Of a stretch of DNA of 64,000 nucleotides, positions 12,201 to 22,300 are shown piece by piece; within the stretch, counting starts at the first letter, position 1, and each line of letters opens with the position of its first letter. The DNA lies in assembly GCF_000344685.1 (NCBI RefSeq), contig NW_006920417.1, positions 1,400,193 to 1,464,192 on the forward strand, read 5' to 3'. Made by a program: the position numbers and the translations under genes. The notes under the pieces were generated by a model. The model saw only the letters and a program-made list of their open reading frames with translations, was not told the origin of the DNA and did not search any database. This DNA comes from Gloeophyllum trabeum ATCC 11539. Lineage: Eukaryota; Basidiomycota; Agaricomycetes; Gloeophyllales; Gloeophyllaceae.

Positions 12201-12609
12201 TGAGAACATCTACCATATATATTACGGCGGTACCTCTTTGAAGGACCTCGTTTCTATCGTAACATTAATTTAATGCATGCTCGGCCGAGTGCTGCGATCA
12301 TACCTTGGTAGCATCCTCGTACGTACATTCGACGTGAGATATTGAGCAATTCGAGCACTTCTGATCTGTACGCTCTATGCCATCGCCTTAGAGGCCGTCA
12401 CTTTGCGTACCAAGGAAGGATGATATATCGCCTTTACTTACACCGAACTATCAGAGTGTATTAGTAAGTACTGCATCTCTGAGTGATGATACATCCTCAC
12501 TTTTCTTCCGCCTGCATGAATCGCAGGCTCGTTGAACTCGCCGTTTCTTAGCAGTACTGAATCCACCTTGGCCGTCTTTCAGGTCTTCCGCAGAGGCCAT
12601 GGCGGCCAT
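9298..12609 (-). CDS. Zn2Cys6 fungal-specific transcription factor
   Basis: The N-terminus (ATG 12609, or in-frame 12600) reads MASAEDLKDG then a basic stretch and the binuclear zinc cluster: CDSC, RRKKIRC, then DGIERTDQ, KCSNC and SISRREC. All six cysteines appear only if a 6-nt microexon (12442-12447) is spliced in between intron 12448-12497 and an intron ending before about 12401. Downstream exons give the fungal_trans regulatory domain (LYFRYINDFVPLLHEPSFKKK, AFACLLLLVCACGSRWSDD, GIRAAQDIGVHR, YYRLQIIVHRPFI, CTNAARALIRILD), with a long Ser/Gln/Pro-rich activation-like C-terminus to 9298. It is a nuclear DNA-binding regulator; targets are unknown. It is divergent from the dioxygenase at 12821, which may be one of its targets (inference). 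About eight to ten introns. Confidence 0.88.
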
Positions 12610-12820
12610 AACTATCCCGTCCGAAGCTGTTTTCTATGTAGGTGCGGCTCGGATGAACACCTACGAACACGTCCGACCCTCTGCGGACAAGCCGAAAAGA
12701 CGCGGGTGGCGGCTGTGCCACCTGCGTGCCGTCGGAACGTTCCGAGAAGACCCGAATTTCGATACTTAGCCGAACTCTCCCGTCAGTGTCACAAGAGATT
12801 ACAAGCCTGTGCCGCCGACA
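12610..12820. promoter_or_regulatory. shared divergent promoter, transcription factor / dioxygenase
   Basis: Only 211 bp separate the start codons of the minus-strand Zn2Cys6 factor and the plus-strand 2-oxoglutarate dioxygenase, so the two genes must share promoter DNA. It is rich in CGG-type trinucleotides, the half-site class bound by Zn2Cys6 proteins, but I do not assign a specific site. Confidence 0.45.
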
Positions 12821-14473
12821 ATGTCTTTAGTGAACGCAGCGGATAGCTCAGACGTGGCTTTTCTCCACATACCAATAATGTTGGTACCAGTACCTGTGTA
12901 ATCATAATAATGCAGCGTCTAATGCAGCAGACATTGCCATTCCACTGGCAGCGACCTGCAGCACATCTCCACCAGAGACCCAAGCAAGAGAGGCCAACTA
13001 GTAGACCAGATAAGGCATGCTTGCATCAACGTCGGGTTCTTCTATGGCGAGTAATCTCCAAGAGTGTTCCGACGGATGAAGGTTCTCATCAATATTACTT
13101 TCAGTGAAGAATCACGGTATACCGGAAGAGACAATCCAAGAGGCTCTTTCGGCGACGAAACGCTTCTTTTCCTTACCTCTCGAGACAAAGATGAAGGTCT
13201 GAACCCCCGGCATGCATAGCAACGTGTTGAGATACTTAGACTGCTAATGATGTGACACAGGTAGACATGCGTGCGACGCCCAATTTCAAGGGATACAATC
13301 CTCTCTTTTCTAGCAACAATGACCCGAATGGTGCGAAGGACATGCACGAAGGATTTGAGTTCGGTTGGGAAGAGCTGAACCCGAAGGAGCTTGACGAGAA
13401 ACGCGCCAACGACGGCGTTATGGCCGGAAATAACGTCTGGCCGCGAAAAGACGATGCCCCGCACTTCAGAGAAGCCGTCTTAACGTACTAGTAAGTCAGC
13501 CAGTATGCAGAGTCGGTGCAGACTAGACGCGCTCAATGGATTCTCGTAATCCCTATGTGTAGCCACGAGGCTGTGAAATTAGGGAAGTCGCTCTTCCCGC
13601 TGTTTGCACAAGCACTCAATTTACCGGAGAATTTCTTCGACGACAAGGTGCGCTTTCTAGCTCTAGCCTCATGCCCCCATCTCGTTTTTGTGGATCTCTT
13701 GGGGAAGCATCATGATCGTCGACTAACCCTAACATCATTCCAGACCAAGAATTCGGCGGCGCTCATGCGGGTGCTGCATTATCCCCCGCAGACTCCAAAC
13801 ATTGACGATAAAGTGCTGGGGATTGGTGCCCATACCGAGTAACTAACCTGTTTCCGTTTGCACGCAGCTGATTGACTGGCGTGCCGCTAGCTGGGAGGTC
13901 AGCTTTCCTCGTGCAGCAATGGTCGCGACAGTACTCATGGTGGATGATCTCCAGTGCTTCACACTCCTCTACCAACAGACAGATCCGCCTATTCAATCCT
14001 TGCAGGTTCTCAACGCATCCAAGCAATGGATTGATGCTCCTCCTATTCCGGGGACACTCGTGGTAAAGTGTGTTCCTCATTACCTTTCGCGGTCCTGTAA
14101 GTTTAGCTCACCTAGTGTATAATAAGCTTGGGAGATCAATTTGCACGGTGGACGAGTCAGTCTTTCGTTTATTAGTGTTTCCGTTGATACCGACCGTTTA
14201 CGCTTGGCAAGACGATATCTTCAAGTCGACCGTCCACAGGGCGGCAAATAGATCGGGGGCCGAAAGGTATTCTATCCCTTTATTCTTCGGGACAGACTAT
14301 GACGTACGCCTGGAGGTGAGTGTGCATGTCTTACGCGTAGCTGGCTATTGTTATTGACACAAATGCCGAAGCCGATCCCAAGCTGTGTTTCTCCCGACAG
14401 ACCGCCAAAGTACGAGGTCATGACGGCTGGGGAGTATGTTAAAGAAAGACTGAAAGCAACTTACGGTCATTGA
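12821..14473 (+). CDS. 2-oxoglutarate/Fe(II)-dependent dioxygenase (isopenicillin N synthase-like)
   Basis: From ATG 12821 the exons read as the isopenicillin N synthase/2OG-Fe(II) family: DQIRHACINVGFFYVKNHGIP (N-terminal DIOX_N), FFSLPLETKMK, then ATPNFKGYNPL, the iron-site HTDWECFTLLYQQ, NASKQWIDAPPIPGTLVVNLGDQF, the second iron histidine and 2OG arginine in HRAANRSGAERYSIPLFF, and a C-terminus KYEVMTAGEYVKERLKATYGH to the TGA at 14471. The HxD motif depends on a 7-nt microexon at 13891-13897. The intron 13047-13104 has a GC donor. Such enzymes hydroxylate, desaturate or cyclise small molecules; the substrate is not predictable. Its head-to-head partner is a Zn2Cys6 regulator. Confidence 0.88.
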
Positions 14474-14901
14474 ACGAATGAGGAGCTAAGCGTCTGGCGT
14501 AGGTCGATATCACAGGGGGCTAGGCTGCGCGACAAGGTATAACATCTTGTGTGCGTTCCGGGTAGGCAACGAAACTGCTCTTCTGATGGCATGACAAACC
14601 CGTCCGGCGCCATCGCACCGAGCCCTACGCTGCTCAAAAAGAACGCGGCAATGAAGAACTATGTTTTGGAATAGGTTGAGATAAATGCTCCTCCAGTCTG
14701 GTGGAAAACATATAGTCGCAACATACTTGCTGTATATAGGTTAGCGTTTTTGAATGCCGCGGAGGAGCGCGGACTGATCGGTCATAGTACCAGTGGCAGT
14801 GCTACCGGCAATCACGGCAACGCCCGGGAATGAGTTCGCACGGGTGATTATTGCAACTTTTCGAGCAAATTCCATTTCGGCAAACTCTGTCCCTTACCAC
14901 A
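14474..14901. other. intergenic
   Basis: 428 bp holding the dioxygenase 3' UTR and the promoter of the PRMT3 gene. No gene seen. Confidence 0.5.
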
Positions 14902-17166
14902 ATGAGCGTTCACTTGCCCCCCTCCGCTCTGGAGAATCTGCCCAACAACGAGGACAGAGAGTCCGCAAGCAGCGGCTCTGAAGTCGAGGATGAAGAGGAC
15001 AACAATTTCGACGACTGGGTTTCGGAATCTGTAGAAGAGCAACCCTGCGTCTCACTATTCGACGAGAAGACCTTATCATCGGTCAGTGAGGCATTGAAGT
15101 ACGACAAGGAAGTTCATGGGTTCGACCTGGATTTAGTGTGCTCGAATCTCTGTATGTATCCAGGTTTACCTAGCACATTCTGTTGCTAATTCTCTCTAGC
15201 CCTGGATTTCCATCAGCGAATCCGATTGATCAATTACATCCGAAAGCAGGTAAGTCGTAGAGTCGCATATCGATCTATCAACTTCAATGAATCAAAGCCA
15301 AGAAACCCTCAGCCGCCGAGGTGTCCAATTTGAAAGGCGATGAGGCATTCTTTGCATCCGATGAATATCTCTTACCGGCGTTAGAAGACGATCCGCTGTT
15401 GCGTAAGTCCTATTCCTCAATCGCAGGGCTCTGTCCTACTGGGTAGCTGTTCTGCGGAAGCTCTTTGAAGCTCGTAGGAAGCTGCTAGCTATGGTCGAGT
15501 TCGCCCAGTCCTCCGGAATCAGTTGCTAACGAAAGCAGAGGTTCAAAATGATGATTGGTCTGACGAAGAAGGTCCGAGTGTCGCTCAGCCTGAAGATCTC
15601 AAAACGGCTATTCGGAGAATCAAGGCCCTGGAAAATGAATTGTCTCGAGCTAAGCAAGACTTATCCGACTACAGAGCGCTTGTCAGTCGCCAGGTGGACC
15701 TTGCGAGGCTTGTGGATGAGCTGGGAGATGCTGCGGGACCAAGTTCGCAACCGGTTCCCCGAGATGATGACTCGCACTACTTCGAGAGCTATGGCGAAAA
15801 TGGTCGGTCTACTTCACTCGGCGAATTTGACGAAAGACTGATGGATAGTGCAGATATCCATGCCGTCATGATTCAAGACAAAGTGCGCACTGCAACATAC
15901 GCTTCTTTCATCATGGGCAGCCCAGCGCTCTTCAAGGATGCCGTTGTACTTGATGTCGGCTGTGGCACAGGTATACTCTCTCTATTTGCTGCGCGTGCGG
16001 GTGCAAAGCGGGTCTTTGCCGTTGACGCCAGTAAAATTGCAAACAAAGCAAGACAGATCGTCAAGGATAACGGGTATGAGGACGTGATCACGTACGTAGT
16101 ATTTTGGGTATTACAGTGACATCCACTGACGGCGGTCTTTGCACAGCGTTATCCAGGGCAAGATAGAAGATATCTCCCTACCGGAGGGGATTGAGAAAGT
16201 AGACGTGATCGTCTCGGAATGGATGGGATACGCTCTGCTGTACGAGTCGATGTTGGACTCTGTATTAACTGCGCGTGACCGATTCCTTCGGCCTGAGGGA
16301 GTCCTGGCGCCTAGCCAGTGCCAGATGATGTTGTCCCTCTGCGATGCCAAGGAAATTTACAAAGAGAGGATCAAGTTCTGGAGTGATGTTTATGGTATGC
16401 AGCTCGTCGACGTACCTCGCGCAGTTTGTTGACCTGTATTCCAGGATTTGACCTGTCAGCAATGTCAGAAGATGTCTACCACGATGCCGTTATGGATGTA
16501 GTTGGGCCTGAAACTCTTGTTAGCGAACCCTATTTAATAAAAGTATGTCGTGTCTGTCGATTCGCCGCTTACTTGGTCTGACTCTCATATTGCCGTAGGA
16601 TCTTCACCTAGGGAGCGTATCACCACGCCAACTTTCGTTTACCTCCTCATTCACGCTGGTCTCTACGTCGGACCGACGCACAAAAGTGCACGCATTCATC
16701 CTGTACTTCGATACTTTCTTCACCTTGACTGGGCAGCCTATCCCGGAGGGTACTGAAGTACATATCGTAAACCAGGGCGATGCTATTCTAGCTGAGGTGT
16801 GGCCAGTAGGAGCGCTCCCTGGCAGGGCACCCAAGCCAGTACGGAGGGAGAGTCAGGGTGAGGGCCTAAAGAAGGAGAAAATCACTAGCTTCAGCACTGG
16901 GCCCAGGAGCGAACCGACGCACTGGAAGCAGACGCTGTTCTTCTTGAGGGAGCCTATAGTCGTAGAAGAGGGTAGGCACCAAATTTTAACTCGGGCGACC
17001 TAGGCGCTGATCATATTGTCTAGGGACTGTTGTCTCCGGTACTTTCCATTGTCGCAAGAGCGAAGGAAATTCAAGAGAACTGGACGTTGAGATTCATTAC
17101 ACCGTGAAGAATGAAGGGGACAAAGAACCGGGGGATGTAGTGGTGCAGATGTTCAAAGTGCGGTGA
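14902..17166 (+). CDS. rmt3: protein arginine N-methyltransferase 3 (PRMT3-like)
   Basis: The ATG at 14902 begins an acidic N-terminus ([13 protein letters not shown]), then a PRMT3-type zinc-finger region ([37 protein letters not shown]) and a short coiled coil ([16 protein letters not shown]). The catalytic part shows motif [21 protein letters not shown], the double-E loop [14 protein letters not shown], and a C-terminal beta-barrel that ends MFKVR at 17166. The enzyme transfers methyl groups from S-adenosylmethionine to arginines, classically on ribosomal protein uS5, in the cytoplasm. An intron with acceptor just before [13 protein letters not shown] joins the two halves. About eight introns. 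The length and domain order match the family. Confidence 0.93.
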
Positions 17167-17615
17167 AAAGAAGGCCATGCGTGAAGTCCGTTAATGTATT
17201 ACTGCTATCCTTTAGAAGATGATAATATTCGTCCAACATAGATTGATCAGACTTGGCTTGAAATGTGTAAGTCCGACAACGATCGGGCGTGACTGGTTTT
17301 CGGAAAGTCGCGGTAGGATCATCAAGTCAAGTACAGAGAAGCGTGTCTGCAGCGCATGTTGAGACGACCTTCAGAGTCGTTCCTCCATCGTCAATCGGAC
17401 GGAGGCTGACCGTGGCTGACTTGGCTGGCCGGTGAGGCTCACTGACGACGGGAGTCTGCCGCCCGTCAACCGCCTCCCTCGCCAGCCGCCGTCAACCGGG
17501 CCAGATCAACATAAATACGGCAGCACCATGTCATTGTAACTTCACCTCCTGCCCTCACCTCCCTCACGCGTGTTCCCTAGTTGCTAGAGACACTACCTCC
17601 ACCCTCACCTTGATC
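17167..17615 (+). promoter_or_regulatory. intergenic; hydrolase promoter with TATA-like box
   Basis: An AT-rich ATAAATA at 17511-17517 lies about 100 bp upstream of the hydrolase ATG at 17616, in a good position for a TATA box, followed by a pyrimidine-rich leader (CCTCACCTCCCTCACG). The first part is the PRMT3 3' UTR. No other gene seen. Confidence 0.5.
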
Positions 17616-17790
17616 ATGCCTTCGACAGCGCGCTTTGTATCCCTCCTGGGATTCGTCTCTCTAGTCATGGCTGCTCCAAGTGCTAACGGTAGTGGAACAT
17701 CCAATCAGGCCGGATACGTCCCTCGCGTTGGTCCTCCGAACGCGAACTGCACACGTCAGACATACCAGCTGGATATCACTAGTAGCAACG

Positions 17791-18802
17791 CAGGCTCCTA
17801 AAACCATCCGTCTCCGCGTCCTCGATCCTCTCTGCTGAGGCGTATGTGAAGATGTTATGTAATAGGGCTTATATAATGCAACTTATTTATAGATGTATTT
17901 CCTAATTAAGACGACTAGTGAGGATGAGGACGCTCTGAGACGGCTGGCCCAACTCGTCGTCCGAGGTTTTACCGGAATTATGTAAGGCAGCTAAGCGACT
18001 AACGACGCGTCGGTTTACTGCCGGTTTGTCGACTGCCCAATTCGGATTTTCGAAGTGGCTTTCTCGTCGCACCTCAGCTGCCTTTGTCCTCTGCTCGCAC
18101 GCGTGTCGATGGCGGAGCATATGAATTCAGCATTTAATAGAAAGACACTGTCTGGTGTAGTAATAATACATAAGGAGTCTAAGGGTCTTTTGCTTTGTAT
18201 TCTCGATGGATAGATTATTTTGAATACATTGGTAAAGGGCAAGCACCAGGCTCTTCAATGAAAAGTAGCCTGACACCTTATGACATGAGATATTATGTTT
18301 AATCTCATTTGATTTCGCTAAAGAGATGGAGACAGTAGTTTCTTGAATCTTGTAGTAAATAATTGTTCACTATTTTCTTTATTGATATGGGGGAGACTCG
18401 GTGGAAGTGCATGCAATCCACAACGCAGATGTAATACATTATTTTGTTATTAACAGCTTTATTGCCGTCCACGCGCGTGCGAGCAGAGGACAAAGGCAGC
18501 TGAGGTGCGACGAGAAAGCCACTTCGAAAATCCGAATTGGGCAGTCGACGAACGTCGATAAACCGGCAGTAAACCGACGCGTCGTTAGTCGCTTAGCTGC
18601 CTTACATAATTCCGGTAAAACCTCGGACGACGAGTTGGGCCAGCCGTCTCAGAGCGTCCGGATCCTCATCCTCACTAGTCGTCTTAATTAGGAAATACAT
18701 CTATAAATAAGTTGCATTATATAAGCCCTATTACATAACATCTTCACATACGCCTCAGCAGAGAGGATCGAGGACGCGGAGACGGATGGTTCTAGGAGCC
18801 TG
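17791..18802. mobile_element. non-autonomous DNA transposon with very long inverted repeats (MITE/foldback type)
   Basis: A 1,012-bp element begins CAGGCTCCTA and ends with its inverse. The inverted arms are about 315 bp (17791 to about 18105) and 330 bp (about 18473 to 18802), nearly identical apart from a small insertion in the right arm and a few substitutions. They flank an AT-rich centre of about 365 bp with no coding capacity. It is bounded by a perfect 9-bp target duplication GTAGCAACG at 17782-17790 and 18803-18811. A 9-bp duplication is typical of Mutator-like elements. The same terminal sequence starts the DUF6589-coding element at 60976. Confidence 0.92.
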
Positions 18803-19010
18803 GTAGCAACGTCGTATTTCAGAATGTGGACAGTAATGCCAACGAGGTACGTCTATATGGTATAGCCAGCTACACCATACTGACATGCGTGTTCAGACAT
18901 ATTTTACGAAGTTACTCCAAGTCTTCTCACCTTTGCCCGTGAACTTCAGTCGGGAGTATGAGCATGCCGACAAGCAGCAGCTCTCACGGTCCTACTCCAT
19001 CTCTGGCACG
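18537..19010 (+). repeat. left copy of a 474-bp sequence written twice across the gap
   Basis: This stretch (transposon right arm, target duplication, hydrolase exon 2, intron and start of exon 3) appears identical, as far as I can compare by eye, to 19359-19832. It ends exactly at the first N. Most likely the end of one contig that overlaps the next. Confidence 0.85.
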
Positions 19011-19358
19011 NNNNNNNNNNNNNNNNNNNNNNNNNNNNNNNNNNNNNNNNNNNNNNNNNNNNNNNNNNNNNNNNNNNNNNNNNNNNNNNNNNNNNNNNNN
19101 NNNNNNNNNNNNNNNNNNNNNNNNNNNNNNNNNNNNNNNNNNNNNNNNNNNNNNNNNNNNNNNNNNNNNNNNNNNNNNNNNNNNNNNNNNNNNNNNNNNN
19201 NNNNNNNNNNNNNNNNNNNNNNNNNNNNNNNNNNNNNNNNNNNNNNNNNNNNNNNNNNNNNNNNNNNNNNNNNNNNNNNNNNNNNNNNNNNNNNNNNNNN
19301 NNNNNNNNNNNNNNNNNNNNNNNNNNNNNNNNNNNNNNNNNNNNNNNNNNNNNNNNNN
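19011..19358. other. assembly gap (348 N)
   Basis: A run of N between two copies of the same 474 bp. Because the flanks overlap, the gap is probably not missing sequence but a scaffolding artefact: removing one copy and the N would restore a continuous locus. Confidence 0.95.
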
Positions 19359-19832
19359 TTGGGCAGTCGACGAACGTCGATAAACCGGCAGTAAACCGAC
19401 GCGTCGTTAGTCGCTTAGCTGCCTTACATAATTCCGGTAAAACCTCGGACGACGAGTTGGGCCAGCCGTCTCAGAGCGTCCGGATCCTCATCCTCACTAG
19501 TCGTCTTAATTAGGAAATACATCTATAAATAAGTTGCATTATATAAGCCCTATTACATAACATCTTCACATACGCCTCAGCAGAGAGGATCGAGGACGCG
19601 GAGACGGATGGTTCTAGGAGCCTGGTAGCAACGTCGTATTTCAGAATGTGGACAGTAATGCCAACGAGGTACGTCTATATGGTATAGCCAGCTACACCAT
19701 ACTGACATGCGTGTTCAGACATATTTTACGAAGTTACTCCAAGTCTTCTCACCTTTGCCCGTGAACTTCAGTCGGGAGTATGAGCATGCCGACAAGCAGC
19801 AGCTCTCACGGTCCTACTCCATCTCTGGCACG
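19359..19832 (+). repeat. right copy of the 474-bp sequence duplicated across the gap
   Basis: Begins at the first base after the N run and matches 18537-19010 at a constant offset of 822. The hydrolase coding sequence continues unbroken beyond it, so this copy is joined to the real downstream gene. Confidence 0.85.
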
Positions 19833-21017
19833 CTGTGCACTCCAAAAGACGTCCAACTGAAGGACGTCGAACACGTGCAATACCTTATCCATGGTGTTGG
19901 CTTCGATTCGAGGTCTGTCGCAGCCTTTTCTAGACCATCCGACCGATTCTTACTGTCCACGGCCAATCAAGCTACTGGGACTTTGCTGTACCAGGCAAGG
20001 ACGAGTACAGCTATGTCAGCGCAGCAGCTGACGCAGGTTATACCACCTTCCGCTACGACCGTTTGGGCACCGGCCTTTCTGAACATCCGTCGGATACTTA
20101 CAAGTAAGGGCACGCAGTTCGATATAATAGATATAAGACTGATGTCGACTTCAGTGAGGTACAGGCACCGACTGACCTCGCAATCGCCACTAAGCTTCTG
20201 AGTATGCTGAAGGACGGCCAAATCGGCGGCCAAAAATTCTCTAAGGTCGTGGGTGTCGGTCACAGCTATGGCTCGGAGCAGGTACAAGCCTTGTCAGCCA
20301 CCGTGCCTCATTTGCTAGATGGCATACTCCTTCAAGGATTCTCCATGAACGCGTACGTGTGATGCTGCTTGGTCAATTGCCTTGGATGCTGACGTTTCAC
20401 TCCGCTCAGGACTGGAGGGAAGCAGCTGCTGACGTCGGGTGCTTACTCGACCGCCTCGCAGGTGTTCCCCGAGCGTTTTAAGGACGCCGACCTTGCGAGC
20501 ACCTACTTCGTCACGTTGGCGCCGCAGACTCAGCAACTGAACTTCTGGTACTTCCCCTTCTATTCCGACGCAGCATTCCAGCGCAACAGAGAAACCGAGC
20601 AGCCCGTGACGCAAGGTGTGCTGTTCACGCAAGGCGTCTTGATGCAGAATGCGACGCAGTTCACTGGCCCTGTTCATGTGGTACGAGTTAGTTGGCCTAA
20701 CATCCGTATCAGGTACTGATGATGCTTGATCATAGGTCACTGGTGCCGAAGACTGGCCTTTCTGCTTTTTGGATTGTTATGCTGTCCCGGCCAACAGCAC
20801 CCGGAAGAGCATTCCCGAATACGTCCAGGAGCTATACCCGGCCGTCAGCGACTTCTCTGTCTACATCCCGGAGAACACTGGGTGAGTCGGCTATCCTCAG
20901 CTATACGCACCTCGTGGCTTACTCTTTATCCACAGGCACGCCGTGAATGCGCATTATTCCGCCCCGCAGGTATATCAGGAAATGCTGGGCTTTGTGCGCA
21001 AGGTCCTGAGCGGTTGA

Positions 21018-21469
21018 TTAATTCTTTTTGCGGCGCTTTATCTATTATCTTCTACGTCTAGTATGGGTATTTGTGGGGGGGCTATATTGTCGTACTGGGC
21101 ATATTGGTATCTGATTGAATCCTTCTTGTGACCGACGTCGGAACAACTAACTGGTGCTCTTGGTTGGCCTGACTACCTGACCTTAGTCCCGAGCACTGGT
21201 TCGTGAAAGCCAGTGACACGCTAACCAAAGTAGCGATCCCAGCATATTGCAGCATCAACCAAGCTCCGACTTACGCGTGCCCACCATTCTCGTTTCAGGA
21301 CAGGATATATACATGTTTATCGTATCCCCTGGGCAAAGGAAGGAGTGCCGCTCACTTGTAGTTGTCTAATACTAGACGATCTCTGCTAGGTCGCTAGTCA
21401 GTGAAAGAGTAATGGAATTCGGAGGGTAGATTATATACCACAACTAGCCGGCATCCCTCATAGCGGATC
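21018..21469. other. intergenic, convergent
   Basis: About 450 bp between the hydrolase 3' end and the 3' end of the minus-strand hypothetical gene. No gene or repeat seen. Confidence 0.45.
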
Positions 21470-22300
21470 CTAAGTCTTGGATTTCATCGACTGCTCACCG
21501 TCAGATTTGGGAGCTTTCCGTGGCACAACCGGCGCCGCCGCCCCAAATCCAAAGGAGGAGGACAAGGCGGCGAAGGAAGACTCGTAGTCTCGTGAGGCAG
21601 AGGGTGACGAAGGGGACGGCTGCCCCATGACTCCTGCGCCTACCGCGTGCGACTGTGCTGTGATACTTGTCGAGGGTACGAGGGTAGTGGTCGTGGACAC
21701 GAACGAAGCAGCATCACCGCTGTTCATATTTCCTTCGGCATTGGGAGCTTGGGGAGTATTCTGAGAGGCGCTATACGGTCCAGTACTTTGAGCACTGCAT
21801 CTAGGAGAACATTATTACGCACACCAAGTACCTGGGTTGAGCTGGTTCCGGCGGGTTGGTCCGCCGACGGCGGGAGGGATTGGGCGCGGACGATTGCTTA
21901 TTCCCCATGTGGTGGCAAATTGCGGGTGCGGAGTCAAGTAAGAAAAATCCGCAGAGACGACCTCCGTCTCTGAAGAAGCTTGGACTTGATGCTGAAAGCA
22001 GTGAATGACTTTATATTCGCAGACTGAGACTTCCGAATCATCATGGCCTGCTGATATAACAGTGCTTTTCGAGTCCTGTGCTGCGAGTTCAGGCGCAGCG
22101 TACCGGTTCCTGAGAGCCAGCTGCATGTCAACATTGTCAATGTACAAGATTAGCTCCGAGCTGCTGCGTTCGGTCTTCCTTATGGTAAGAGTTTCAGGCC
22201 CATGGCACACCGAAATTGAATAATCAGAGTGACCGTAACCACCGCCGGAGCGGGATGACTGATTCCGTGGCGACTCCATCTGACTCGAGCGATGGCGCAT
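21470..22300 (-). CDS. hypothetical Ser/Pro/Thr-rich protein
   Basis: Two minus-strand open stretches join well. The first (22300 to about 21835) starts MRHRSSQMES and contains LILYIDNVDMQLALRNRYAAPE and HPQFATTWGISNRPRPIPP. After an intron of about 36 nt the second reads SAQSTGPYSASQNTPQAPN and ends in SFGFGAAAPVVPRK at 21470. The low-complexity composition in one frame looks like a real fungal coding region. No known domain was recognised. The start is uncertain and the gene may extend upstream. Confidence 0.4.

Larger units (their letters stand above)
17616..21017 (+). pseudogene. secreted alpha/beta-hydrolase gene interrupted by a transposon
   Basis: Exon 1 (ATG 17616) encodes a signal peptide (FVSLLGFVSLVMA) and runs to DITSSN, where a 1,012-bp element enters at 17791. 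The reading frame resumes after the element with SNVVFQNVDSNANE, and the 9-bp duplicated target supplies the repeated bases. After the assembly gap the exons give TYFTKLLQVFSPLPVNFS, HGVGFDSSYWDFA, FRYDRLGTGLSEHP, the nucleophile elbow VVGVGHSYGSEQ (Ser of G-H-S-Y-G), TGAEDWPFC, and a C-terminus ending VRKVLSG at 21017. This is the alpha/beta-hydrolase_1 fold; probably an extracellular esterase-like enzyme. The insertion places a stop at 17799-17801, so the encoded protein would be a 61-residue stub unless the element is spliced out. Part of the coordinate span is duplicated by the assembly. Confidence 0.85.

Noticed and set aside
18885..19394. Open frames running through the N block
   Set aside because: They exist only because N codons are read as unknown residues; the real exon lies in the copy at 19707 on.
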